Source of the DNA: DP-36 sp036004365
Lineage (GTDB): Bacteria; Desulfobacterota; Binatia; UBA9968
DNA: 64,000 bases
Direction: 5' to 3'
NCBI GenBank assembly: GCA_036004365.1
Contig: DASYRN010000045.1
Coordinates: forward strand, 24,134-88,133
This document shows positions 23,387 through 31,244 of this stretch, in pieces. The translations under genes were made by a program, and so were the position numbers. The notes under the pieces were generated by a model, which saw only the letters and a program-made list of their open reading frames with translations, did not search any database and had not been told where the DNA came from. How positions within the stretch are numbered: the stretch's first letter is position 1; the number at the start of each line of letters is the position of its first letter.

Positions 23387-23437
23387 GGTTGGTTCTAAAT
23401 CTGTGGTCGATAAATGATTCATTTATCTAGATCTTCG

Positions 23438-23587
23438 TTACGCGGATCCGGGATCGTTGTCATCGTCGGTTGATGGTTTTCTAGAACGGACGTTGAATTG
23501 GATCTTGGATAGTTCCGAGTCCAGCCACCGCATCCTTTTGAGAGTATCCTCTCGGAAAAGCTGTGGACTGTCGTAGCCGCGGTACAC
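23438..23587 (-). CDS. 49-aa protein with RGYDSPQLFRED motif
   Basis: GTG 23587 to TAA 23438. It begins MYRGYDSPQLFREDTLKRMR, closely matching residues 36-53 of the 97-residue protein at 20880, then a charged tail (SRKPSTDDDNDPGSA). It may be a complete small gene or the 3' part of a decayed paralogue, since the frame stops upstream and no good ribosome-binding site is seen. Confidence 0.4.
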   Translation of the reverse strand: MYRGYDSPQLFREDTLKRMRWLDSELSKIQFNVRSRKPSTDDDNDPGSA

Positions 23588-23947
23588 TTCACACCTCTGG
23601 GTTGTGACTCCAGGTAAACGGAAAGCTTACACAATGAATCCGGCGTAGCTTGTCGGGCAACCCTATCAATGCGCAATGGCTGTGCCAGACCAGAAGATTC
23701 GTATTATCGAATAGTTGTAAAAGTTCAGCCATGACGAGATGGGTAAAAAGGTAAGAGCTGGGAAGAAATTACGCGATAAGTAAGAGTAGAGACTGCAAAT
23801 TATAGCTGGAGGATTGCTCCTTTGGGCGTTTCCTCTAACGTGGGCTTTTCACGTTTCGACTATTTTCGAAATGTCGAAACGATGAGCGGCGCTTGTTCGG
23901 ACAAGCGATTGACTCATTTGATGCGGCTGTGATAGCGCTCGAAAGCC
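23588..23947. other. 360-bp spacer with a long palindrome
   Basis: No gene is supported. The main feature is the 30-bp inverted repeat at 23852-23881, upstream of the LLM oxidoreductase gene. Confidence 0.45.
23852..23881. promoter_or_regulatory. 30-bp inverted repeat (possible operator or hairpin)
   Basis: CGTTTCGAC and GTCGAAACG are perfect 9-bp arms; between them ATTT-TCG-AAAT continues the symmetry. No T-tract follows, so an operator seems likelier than a terminator. It lies about 70 bases before the LLM oxidoreductase start at 23948. Confidence 0.5.
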
Positions 23948-25021
23948 ATGTCAGGCGAAAGTTTCCGTGGCGAGATCGGACTCCACTTTCCGTTGCATGT
24001 CCTTAACCGCTACTCTCTCCCCGAGCTGATCCGCCTTGCGGAACGCGCTGTGGAGGCACTTCGACAGTTCGGCTTCACGCAGATCTGGACCAACGATAAT
24101 CTAGAGTATCGAAGCGTTTTGGCGAGCTCCGCTGCACTCGTGGCGCGGGTTCCGGTCAAGCTCGGAACGGCCGTCACCGTTCCCTATTTTCGCAACCCCA
24201 TCGATCTGGCCGCGGCGTTCGTCACTCTCTCCGAACTCACAAACGGGCAGGAAATCTCGCTTGGCCTGGGACCCGGCTCGAGGTCGATCCTGACCCATCA
24301 AGTCGATCGTGTGAAGCCGCTGATCATCATGGCCGAGTTGGCGACGGCTCTGCGGAAGCTCTTCGATGGAAAGGCAATCGGGCGCAATGAAATTCCGAAT
24401 TTGGCTTCCTATTTTCACTTGAACGCGGAAAGTTACACTTTGCGCTTCAAGGCCCAGTCGCCGATCCGGCTTTACTATGGTCCAAGCCTGCTCAAGCCCG
24501 CGGTCTTAAATCTAATCGGATGCCACTTCGATGGGGTCATCCTGCAAACTCTGTATAGCGGGGCGGATATGGAGGCTACGCTCTCGAGTCTGAAACGTGC
24601 CCGCGCACAGTCCGCTCTAAGGGAGCCGCTAGCTAAAATCATGCTTATCAACGCGTCCGTTTCTCGCGACGGACGGGCGGCGAGAGAGCACGCCAAGCGC
24701 TTCGTGTCCCACATCATCGCCGGATGGCCGGACGACACCCTCCAAAGGAAAGGCATTGACCCAGCCTCCGTTCAGTCGGTGCGCCGAGCCTACGCTCAGA
24801 ACCGCGGAGTGGATTATGCGGCGTCGCTGACTCCGGAGGAAGCGGTGGACCGTCTGGTCGTCGCTGGCACGCCGGAGCAGTGCATCGAACGGATCTCCGA
24901 ACTCTTTTCCACCGGCGCGAAGCACGAATTCGGGCAGATCTTTATCGGCGTGCCACTTGGACCCGATGTCGGTGAAGTGATCGATATCTGGGCTAAAGAG
25001 ATCCTGCCGGCTCTTTCGTAA
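23948..25021 (+). CDS. LLM-class (luciferase-like) flavin-dependent oxidoreductase
   Basis: 357 residues, TIM-barrel type. Landmarks: IGLHFPLHVLNRYSLPELIR at the N-terminus, GFTQIWTNDNLEYRSV, GTAVTVPYFRNPIDLAAAFV, LGLGPGSRS and a late EEAVDRLVVAGTPEQCIERI, which is typical of F420- or FMN-dependent monooxygenase/reductase members. No cofactor-specific residue can be assigned. It is transcribed alone, possibly controlled by the inverted repeat upstream. Confidence 0.8.
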   Translation: MSGESFRGEIGLHFPLHVLNRYSLPELIRLAERAVEALRQFGFTQIWTNDNLEYRSVLASSAALVARVPVKLGTAVTVPYFRNPIDLAAAFVTLSELTNGQEISLGLGPGSRSILTHQVDRVKPLIIMAELATALRKLFDGKAIGRNEIPNLASYFHLNAESYTLRFKAQSPIRLYYGPSLLKPAVLNLIGCHFDGVILQTLYSGADMEATLSSLKRARAQSALREPLAKIMLINASVSRDGRAAREHAKRFVSHIIAGWPDDTLQRKGIDPASVQSVRRAYAQNRGVDYAASLTPEEAVDRLVVAGTPEQCIERISELFSTGAKHEFGQIFIGVPLGPDVGEVIDIWAKEILPALS

Positions 25022-25151
25022 TCCGAAAGATGTGGGCGAATTCAGATCTCCGCCTTGCCACACTCAGGCAGATGCGCGGTGAACTGTCTACCCCCGAAAC
25101 CTGACTTCTGAAACGCTGCGCCAAAACGGGAATGTAGAAGACTCGATGCGC

Positions 25152-25814
25152 TCAGTGGCCGGGGCTCTCCAAGACGGCGAGCGCGGCCTGGCAGCAGAGG
25201 ATGTCCTGCTCGGCTCGGCTACCGCCGGCTACGCCGATGGCGCCGACGATCGCCGCGCCGTCAACGATCGCAATGCCTCCACCCGCCGGCATGATGCGAC
25301 CGCGGTGCGAGATGACGAGGCTGCGAAACCAGGGGCGGCGCGCTTGGGGCGCCAACTCGGCGGTGGCCAGGTGAAAGGCGGCGGCCGTGTAGGCCTTATT
25401 GAAGGCGAGCTCTGCAGTCCTGGGCTCGGCTTGGTCCATCCGTCCGACGGCGATAGGAGTGCCAGCTTCATCTACGACCACGGCCGTCACCGCGATCCCC
25501 GCTCTTTCCGCGTAGGCGTGCGCTCGATGCACCATCTCCCATGCCTTGTCCACCGGAACCGGCCCAACTGCTGCTTTGTTCTTACGGAAGAAGCTGGCAT
25601 TGACCTCGATGGAGGCCTCATGCTCGGCGGGGAGCTTGGAATCGAGGAAGATCGCGTCCACCGGGCAGACGATCTCACACTGCTCGCACTCGATGCACAC
25701 TTCGGGATCAACGTAGTGTTGTGGAGCCCCCGGGAGGGTATGAATGCAGGCGACCGGGCAGACGTCGACGCACGCCCCATCATTTGTACACAGCGAGGTG
25801 ATAATGTACGTCAC
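25152..25814 (-). CDS. ferredoxin-GlcG/HbpS fusion protein
   Basis: 220 residues in two parts. Residues 1-60 are an FdxA-like bacterial ferredoxin with eight cysteines (C9, C15, C19, C23, C40, C43, C46, C50; CIECEQCEIVCPVDAIF), fit for one or two Fe-S clusters. Residues 80-217 are a GlcG/HbpS domain (VDKAWEMVHRAHAYAERAGI, VVVDEAGTPIAVGRMD, IVGAIGVAGG), the fold of haem-binding HbpS and the PduO C-terminus. There is no signal peptide. It lies in line with the reductive-dehalogenase-like genes and a stand-alone GlcG gene, after a REP-like repeat. Confidence 0.85.
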   Translation of the reverse strand: MTYIITSLCTNDGACVDVCPVACIHTLPGAPQHYVDPEVCIECEQCEIVCPVDAIFLDSKLPAEHEASIEVNASFFRKNKAAVGPVPVDKAWEMVHRAHAYAERAGIAVTAVVVDEAGTPIAVGRMDQAEPRTAELAFNKAYTAAAFHLATAELAPQARRPWFRSLVISHRGRIMPAGGGIAIVDGAAIVGAIGVAGGSRAEQDILCCQAALAVLESPGH

Positions 25815-25854
25815 GGAAATCCCTTCTACTAGGTAGCTTCAGAACTCCTCTGAA

Positions 25855-25945
25855 CGTCATGCCAGCCGAGCCCGCGACAGCGGGCGAGAGCCGGAATCCA
25901 GGCAAATATAAGAAGTGCTGGATTTCCGCTTCCGCGGAAATGACG
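25855..25945. repeat. REP/REPIN-like double hairpin
   Basis: Outer arms CGTCAT (25855-25860) and ATGACG (25940-25945) enclose two perfect hairpins: GCCCGC-GACA-GCGGGC (25870-25885) and TTTCCGC-TTCC-GCGGAAA (25923-25940). GGAATCCAGGCA and TGCTGGATTTCC are further complementary parts. The element sits between the shortened dehalogenase-like gene and the ferredoxin-GlcG gene and resembles dispersed bacterial REPIN-type repeats. Confidence 0.65.
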
Positions 25946-25988
25946 AACCCCGAGGGTCGATTCTTTGGCTGATTTCACACATAGGTGC

Positions 25989-26585
25989 CTATCCATCCGC
26001 CCTCAGCGGCAAATCGGTGCGAATGACGTTCGTCACATGGACGCGGGTCCCATATTTGGGAGTCACTAGCCTCCCGTTAGGGTTGAGAGTACCCAGCCCC
26101 GCCGCCGCGGCGAGCCGCTCGGCATTGGGATCCGGCGCTGCCGTGGCGCGAAAGCCAAGCTCTCTGATCCACGCGCTGAGAACGAAAGTGACGAACAGCC
26201 CGTTCTGCACCGGCACCTGGCCGCCGATGCCCGGGGCCTCTCGCGGGTCATAATCGGCTCGAACCGCACAGATGACGGCGAAGGGATACTGCTCGTCTTT
26301 CGAATCCAATCTGGCGATACCCACCAGATCGGTGCCCAGGTAGCGGGCCAGCTCCTTGACATGGTTGGACGTGATCTCGGGCGTGTGGATGTCCGCTTTG
26401 GTCGGGAAGACGTTACCCTCGGGCGCACTGCGGATCAGCTCCGTCACCGAATTGGCCAGATCTTCCGGAGGCGTGTTGATGAAAAAATCCCAGTATGGGT
26501 CGCCTGCCCTGAGCCTGGTCGAAGGGTCGTGCTGGGAGCGTGTCTTCGGCCACGGGATTTTTAGCGGGCCCAGTCTGAGGGTCAC
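25989..26585 (-). CDS. shortened reductive-dehalogenase-like protein lacking Fe-S motifs
   Basis: 198 residues from GTG 26585, which shares one base with the stop of the preceding gene. VKELARYLGTDLVGIARLDS, FVLSAWIRELGFRA and AGLGTLNPNGRLVTPKYGTR followed by TDLPL parallel the corrinoid-binding part of the neighbouring 433-residue protein. It stops right after that motif, so the two 4Fe-4S motifs are missing. Residues 20-28 (DPSTRLRAG) come from a short repeat inserted in frame. It may be a subunit working with the Fe-S partners or a decaying paralogue. Confidence 0.7.
   Translation of the reverse strand: MTLRLGPLKIPWPKTRSQHDPSTRLRAGDPYWDFFINTPPEDLANSVTELIRSAPEGNVFPTKADIHTPEITSNHVKELARYLGTDLVGIARLDSKDEQYPFAVICAVRADYDPREAPGIGGQVPVQNGLFVTFVLSAWIRELGFRATAAPDPNAERLAAAAGLGTLNPNGRLVTPKYGTRVHVTNVIRTDLPLRADG
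26502..26528. repeat. short repeat inserted in frame in a coding region
   Basis: CCTGCCCTGAGCCTGGTCGA followed by AGGGTC; on the coding strand it gives the peptide DPSTRLRAG. The string CCTGAGCCTG-TCGAAGGG is familiar to me as a dispersed short repeat in unrelated environmental genomes, where it is mostly intergenic. Here it is inside an open frame and keeps the frame. Confidence 0.55.
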
Positions 26586-27886
26586 TAAACGTCCCGCTTG
26601 ACGAATCGGTTGGTATTCTCTTTCAGCGGAGCATAGTAGCCGATATCTCCCGCCACCTTTCCCGAGTTCGCCTCGTGCGCCGCGGTGCAACCGGCAACGG
26701 TACACGCGTGCTCTCCGGGCTTGATGCCGGAGTCATACCCAAGCCAGCGCACCCGCTTCTGACTCACCACGCCCCAGAAGCGATCATCGATCGCCTTCAG
26801 CGCGTGCACGAGCGCCGGTCGCGCGGGGATAGGGCAGGTGCGCAGAGCCCAGACCGTAAGGCTGCGCCACCAAACGTTGGGTTTGGTGAACGGGCAAACG
26901 GTGGCGCAGGTCAGGCAGCTCATCCAGTGGTCGTGGGTGTACGGCCGCAGCTTATAGCAGGTCAGCCAGTTGATCTTGTACTTCTCGACGCCGTTGAAGA
27001 CCACCTTATCGCCGAAGGGGATGCTGTTGGTGGGACAGTTGACAGCGCATTTGCGGCAAATCTTGCAGAAGTCCTCGACGCCTATGTCGACGGGTTGGTC
27101 CGGCACCAGCGGGAGGTCGGTCATGATGGGATCGGGCATGTGGATGCGGGCACCGAACTTCTCGTTGATGATGAGTCCGTTTCGGCCCAGTTCGCCCACG
27201 CCGGCGGCCAGCCCGGCGGCCTGAGGGTTCGCCACGCCCCGTAGAGCGGTGTAACCCAGCTCCTTGACGTAGCCCTCCAGGGCCTTGAGGATCATGACAC
27301 CTTTCATTTGAGAGACGTGGTAGGCCGCATCGCCGACGTGATGGCGGTGCGCCTGAAGCTTATCGTGGTCCCATGCGGTCGTCGTGACGATGATGTAGGG
27401 GAACTTCCGCACCAGCTCCTCGGGAGTGCTTTGTTGGTACGCGTCCTCTGCCGTGCCGTCTTGCACGTAGCGGTTGCCAGCGTACATGAAGGATGGATGC
27501 GCCCTGGCGATGGCGACGACGTCAGCGCCCATATAACGGGCGACGGCCTTGATGTGGCGCGTCATCGCCGCGGGATCCGTCACTGGCACCTGCTTCGAGT
27601 TGACCTTGCCCTTGCTGGCTTGGTTAATCACCGTGGTCAGGAAATGTCTGCGATCGGCGAAATGGTTCGGGGCCGACACCCGGGTAAGTGGATCTTTGGA
27701 GATCGTGTTGCGGTACCAGTTGAAAAGGGCCTTCCCCAGCTCACCGCGCTGGTTTTTGGGATGCGGCGACTGGTTCATATCGACATTAGCGACAGGCCCC
27801 ACGACACGGGCTGACCGGCCGAGGTTGGGTACGGGCGGGATATCCAAGCCTCTTTGATTAACCTTGTCTAGCGTTGCGTTCCCCAT
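26585..27886 (-). CDS. reductive-dehalogenase-like (RdhA family) iron-sulphur protein, no Tat signal
   Basis: 433 residues. A corrinoid-binding-type region (IKAVARYMGADVVAIARAHP, YVKELGYTALRGVANPQAAG, GELGRNGLIINEKFGARIHM, then DPIMTDLPL) is followed by two 4Fe-4S motifs: C274/C277/C280/C284 (CKICRKCAVNCP) and C310 with C324/C327/C331 (CLTCATVCPF). That order is typical of RdhA, which reductively removes halogen with B12. The N-terminus has no twin-arginine signal and no rdhB anchor is near, so it is cytosolic. Epoxyqueuosine reductase QueG is related but differs in order and neighbours. The natural substrate is unknown. Confidence 0.75.
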   Translation of the reverse strand: MGNATLDKVNQRGLDIPPVPNLGRSARVVGPVANVDMNQSPHPKNQRGELGKALFNWYRNTISKDPLTRVSAPNHFADRRHFLTTVINQASKGKVNSKQVPVTDPAAMTRHIKAVARYMGADVVAIARAHPSFMYAGNRYVQDGTAEDAYQQSTPEELVRKFPYIIVTTTAWDHDKLQAHRHHVGDAAYHVSQMKGVMILKALEGYVKELGYTALRGVANPQAAGLAAGVGELGRNGLIINEKFGARIHMPDPIMTDLPLVPDQPVDIGVEDFCKICRKCAVNCPTNSIPFGDKVVFNGVEKYKINWLTCYKLRPYTHDHWMSCLTCATVCPFTKPNVWWRSLTVWALRTCPIPARPALVHALKAIDDRFWGVVSQKRVRWLGYDSGIKPGEHACTVAGCTAAHEANSGKVAGDIGYYAPLKENTNRFVKRDV

Positions 27887-27909
27887 GGCGAATTTTCCCT
27901 TCTTTTAGA

Positions 27910-27999
27910 AAGGATGAAGTATGAAATCGGAAGGATGAAGTGACAATGGCGCATTGACAGATGTTTTTTTATCCCTTAGCCTTCATCCTTTAGTTCTCC
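27910..27999. repeat. GGATGAA-type runs in both orientations
   Basis: GGATGAAGTATGAAATCGGA and AGGATGAAG at 27911-27940 face a complementary-type CCTTCATCCTTTAG at 27980-27993. The pair lies between the dehalogenase-like gene and the GlcG gene and could fold back on itself. Confidence 0.45.
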
Positions 28000-28095
28000 T
28001 GTATGTTTGCCACGAAAACCGACTCTGATGCAACTCCTTATATGTCATATGTCCCGTGCGCCTAGAGGGAGCCGGCGTCTGACGTGCATCCCATC

Positions 28096-28494
28096 TCAGG
28101 CATAGGAGGCGAGAGCGGCTTCAGCGCAGCGCTGGTCCTGCTCTTCAGTACCACCCGCTACGGCGATGGCGCCCACAACATTGCCGCCCTCCACGATGGG
28201 CAATGCGCCTGCACCGGGCATGATTCGACCGTTGCTGGAGACGACCAGGCTTTGAAACCATGTCTGCCCGGCAACTCCCGCCAACTCCTTGGTAGGCTGC
28301 TGGAAACTCGCTGCCGTGTAGGCTTTGTTGAGAGCAATTTCCACCGTAATGGGACGAGCACGGTCCATACGGCCTAGCGCGATCATACGGCCACTGTGGT
28401 CAACGACCACAGCGGTGACTGCGATATCCAACTGCGTGGCCTCAAGGTGGGCGGTTCGCACCATCTGAATCGCTTTTTCTCCGGGGATAGCCAT
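28096..28494 (-). CDS. GlcG/HbpS-family protein
   Basis: 132 residues, a single PF03928-type domain: MVRTAHLEATQLDIAVTAVV, VDHSGRMIALGRMDRA, ALNKAYTAASF, FQSLVVSSNGRIMPGAGALP and VVGAIAVAGGTEEQDQRCAE. Related domains bind haem (HbpS) or form the PduO C-terminus of the cobalamin pathway. There is no signal peptide. It is about half identical by eye to the GlcG half of the ferredoxin fusion 2.3 kb away. It is likely first in the cluster with the dehalogenase-like genes, though a 209-bp spacer separates them. Confidence 0.85.
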   Translation of the reverse strand: MAIPGEKAIQMVRTAHLEATQLDIAVTAVVVDHSGRMIALGRMDRARPITVEIALNKAYTAASFQQPTKELAGVAGQTWFQSLVVSSNGRIMPGAGALPIVEGGNVVGAIAVAGGTEEQDQRCAEAALASYA

Positions 28495-28638
28495 CGTCGT
28501 TCGCGGTCCTCCTTGTCGTCGAAGTGGCGCCTAGTGTAACAGGTAATGCTAACCAACAGTCAAGCACTTACAGGCTGTTGAAAGCGCCGCGAGTCAGTGG
28601 TTCCCACAAGAGGGTAAATCCAAGCAAGGAGCGCGTAC

Positions 28639-28658
28639 TAAGGGATGAAGGATGAAAT
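28639..28658. repeat. AAGGGATGAAGGATGAAATG run
   Basis: Short copy of the GGATGAA-type string just after the 3' end of the MmgE/PrpD gene (minus strand) and before the GlcG gene. Confidence 0.45.
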
Positions 28659-28678
28659 GCCTAATCAGTTCATTGCCT

Positions 28679-30082
28679 TTAAGGTTTATCGTTCGGGACG
28701 AGGAGTCGGGCGAGCTTCCCGGCGTCTTCGAGCCTGTCTAGACTTTCAATCGTATCTTGGAGTTCGTCGATACGGGACGGCGAAAGGACTCGCGAGGCAA
28801 GCAGGCGAAATTTTTCGCTGACCTCGACGCGTGTCATGGGATGCTTATCACTTCCCTTGGCGTGAAGCACTTTGGCCCCGTAGCTCTTCCCGTCTCTCGT
28901 CTCGACCTCTAGAATCACGCCGTGGCGCCCTTCGTCTCCTAGGGCCTCGAGCTCGGTATCTTCAACCACCTCGATCTTTTTCGTCGTATTCAGGACGTCA
29001 GCCCTGTTTATGGATTTCTCCGTCACCTGATCGACGAAGAAGTCCCGGTCGTGGAGCAACACCGCAACACAATAAAGAAGATTCATTTGCGCCGTGGTCA
29101 GGCTGTTCGGCACATAAGGCCAACCGACATGAAGCTTGGTGGCGCGGGTTGTGCGGATGGTGATTTTTTCCGCGTTCTCCGCGCTTACGTCGGGGTGCTC
29201 ACGGAGAATTTTCTTGAGCGCATCGATCGAAGTGTGATTGCTGCCGCAGCAAGGATAAGGTTTGAAGCCGACGTTCAGGGCCTCGAACCGTTCGCCAAGA
29301 TCTCGCGTCAGGTGGGATAGGTTGGGATTGTCGCAGAAGGTCGAGCAGAAGCCTCCATAAGGCGCTTCGAGAATATCCTCGATTCCGGTAAATCCCTTAG
29401 CGGCGAGCAGTGCTCCGTACACACCTGCCTGTGATGCCCTACCAGGGTGCATGCGCTTTACCATCGAAGCTTGTTGGGCAGCCATAAGGCCCGCGGCCTG
29501 AGTGCCAGCGATTCCCAAGGCGTGGAGTGTCTCTGACGGATCAAGTCCAAGCATTTTTGCCGCCGCGGCTCCAGCAGCGAAGGTTCCTGAGGTGGCCGTA
29601 GGGTGGAAGCCCCGGCGCAACTGGGAAGCGCCCCCTGTCATGGCCACGCGGCAGCCTGCCTCATAACCAGCGATTACAGCCGTAAGGAATCTCTTGCCGT
29701 CTGTCGCGCCGTCGTAGCGTACCAGGGCATCTGCCGCAGGTATCGCTTCGGCGCCCGGGTGGATGACGCCGACGCGGTGAAGATCGTCCATTTCAAAGCT
29801 GTGGATCAAGGTACCATTGGCCAACGGCGCGCTCGTGCTGGGAACCTCTGCGCCATCGCCCCAGAGAAGAGCCCCTTTGCCCGCGCCTAGCTCCTTTGCA
29901 AAGCCTGTGATGATTTTTCCCCAAGGAAGGGTCGAGCCGAAAAGGGCGCATCCGAGAGAATCGAGTAGGCAGAGCTTGACGTGTGAGATGACCTCTCCGG
30001 GAATATCACTGTACGAAAGCGACGATACAAACTGCGCGAGAGCGCGGGTGGGCGAGGTCTCTGGGCTTTGACTCGTTAACAT
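28679..30082 (-). CDS. MmgE/PrpD family protein
   Basis: 467 residues, full length. LLDSLGCALFGSTLPWGKII, GTLIHSFEMDDLHRVGVIHP, GYEAGCRVAMTGG, HPTATSGTFAAGAAAAKMLG and PYPCCGSNHTSIDALKKIL are typical. Relatives are 2-methylcitrate dehydratase (PrpD) and cis-aconitate decarboxylase. Many genomes carry paralogues beside solute-binding proteins, acting on unknown dicarboxylic or tricarboxylic acids. It diverges from the solute-binding gene at 30168 with an 85-bp shared control region. Confidence 0.85.
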   Translation of the reverse strand: MLTSQSPETSPTRALAQFVSSLSYSDIPGEVISHVKLCLLDSLGCALFGSTLPWGKIITGFAKELGAGKGALLWGDGAEVPSTSAPLANGTLIHSFEMDDLHRVGVIHPGAEAIPAADALVRYDGATDGKRFLTAVIAGYEAGCRVAMTGGASQLRRGFHPTATSGTFAAGAAAAKMLGLDPSETLHALGIAGTQAAGLMAAQQASMVKRMHPGRASQAGVYGALLAAKGFTGIEDILEAPYGGFCSTFCDNPNLSHLTRDLGERFEALNVGFKPYPCCGSNHTSIDALKKILREHPDVSAENAEKITIRTTRATKLHVGWPYVPNSLTTAQMNLLYCVAVLLHDRDFFVDQVTEKSINRADVLNTTKKIEVVEDTELEALGDEGRHGVILEVETRDGKSYGAKVLHAKGSDKHPMTRVEVSEKFRLLASRVLSPSRIDELQDTIESLDRLEDAGKLARLLVPNDKP

Positions 30083-30167
30083 GAGGTTCGATCAACCGGA
30101 TAGATTTTGCCCATCCTCTTATTGTATACGTGGTTCTGTCAAGGCCCAGGAACACGAGGGAGGAAAA

Positions 30168-31238
30168 ATGCGCCTGCAAAAGTGGTCTCTGGTTGGGGTG
30201 ATCCTGGCGATCTTCGCTTCTCCCCATCGCAGCTATGCACAGTCGGCCGGAGAGATCCTCAAGCGCTACGAAGGGCTGAGCCCAAAGCAGCGCCAGGAAA
30301 AGCTCGTTGAGGGCGCGCGGAAGGAAGCAGCAGTCGTGATTTACAGTTTTACCGCAGTCGACCAGCTCACGCCATTACTTGAAGAATTCTACAAGAAATA
30401 CCCGTTTGTTAAACCAGAGCACTACAGGGCCAACGCCTCAGGCGTTTTTAATAAGTTTATCACCGAGGCGCGCGCCGGCCGGACCCTGGCCGATGTGCTC
30501 GATATCTCGGCGGGCGAAGCCTATACCCTACGCCAGATGGGACTCGTCGATCCTTATTCTTCTCCCTTTAGAGAAGGGATTCCAAAAGATTTTCTGGACG
30601 AGCGAGGGTATTGGGCCGCGCATTACCACTTCGTAGTCGCCTTGGGCGCTAATACCAGAGCCATCAGCGCCTCGGAGGCACCGAGAAGCTACGGAGAGCT
30701 ACTCAACCCGAAATGGAAAGGGCGCTTCTCGCTGGATCCCGCTGATCAAGATCTTTTTGGTGCGCTGCTGATGTATTGGGGGAAAGAGAAGACGCTTGAC
30801 TATTTTAAAAATCTCGCAAAACTCGAACCCCGGATGGTCACCGGCCACACGCAACAAGCCAATCTCGTTGGGTCGGGCGAGATTCACATGGCTCCGTGGC
30901 TTTACGGCTATCGTCCGCTTCAATTAAAGGACGAGGGAGCTCCGGTTGAGGTCTTTCTCTTTGATCCTGTTCTCACCAACCCCGCTTATCTTTTGCTGGC
31001 GAAGAATTCTCCTCACGCTCACGCGGCCGCGCTCCTGATCGATTGGGCTCTTTCCGCTGACGGAGGGATGAAGTTTTTTGCCGAGAAATTCGGTCGAACG
31101 CCTACTCGGCCGGGACTCAAGGAGAGGTTTCCACAACTTCGGGTGGAGAAATACCTCGTCGTCAAACCCGAAGTCGTCGGGCCAAACTTCAAAGAGTTCA
31201 CCAAGGTCTATAACGAGATTTTTGCGATTGGTAAGTAG
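30168..31238 (+). CDS. periplasmic solute-binding protein, family 1 (iron/organic-type)
   Basis: 356 residues from ATG 30168 (GAGGGAGG upstream). The signal peptide ends near SYAQS. EGARKEAAVVIYSFTAVDQL, TPLLEEFYKKYPFVKPEHYR, LADVLDISAG, YGELLNPKWKGRFSLDP and AHAAALLIDWALSADGGMKF match type-1 extracellular binding proteins related to FbpA/AfuA. No permease or ATPase gene is nearby. The divergent MmgE/PrpD neighbour suggests an organic acid ligand. Confidence 0.85.
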   Translation: MRLQKWSLVGVILAIFASPHRSYAQSAGEILKRYEGLSPKQRQEKLVEGARKEAAVVIYSFTAVDQLTPLLEEFYKKYPFVKPEHYRANASGVFNKFITEARAGRTLADVLDISAGEAYTLRQMGLVDPYSSPFREGIPKDFLDERGYWAAHYHFVVALGANTRAISASEAPRSYGELLNPKWKGRFSLDPADQDLFGALLMYWGKEKTLDYFKNLAKLEPRMVTGHTQQANLVGSGEIHMAPWLYGYRPLQLKDEGAPVEVFLFDPVLTNPAYLLLAKNSPHAHAAALLIDWALSADGGMKFFAEKFGRTPTRPGLKERFPQLRVEKYLVVKPEVVGPNFKEFTKVYNEIFAIGK

Positions 31239-31244
31239 GGAGGT

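Noticed and set aside
25146..25832. 228-codon plus-strand frame
   Set aside because: Antisense to the ferredoxin-GlcG gene; Arg/Gly/Asp-rich composition typical of shadow translation and no ribosome-binding site.
26675..27814. Two long plus-strand frames (26675-27244 and 27308-27814)
   Set aside because: They lie opposite the RdhA-like gene, whose Fe-S motifs and codon pattern are convincing.
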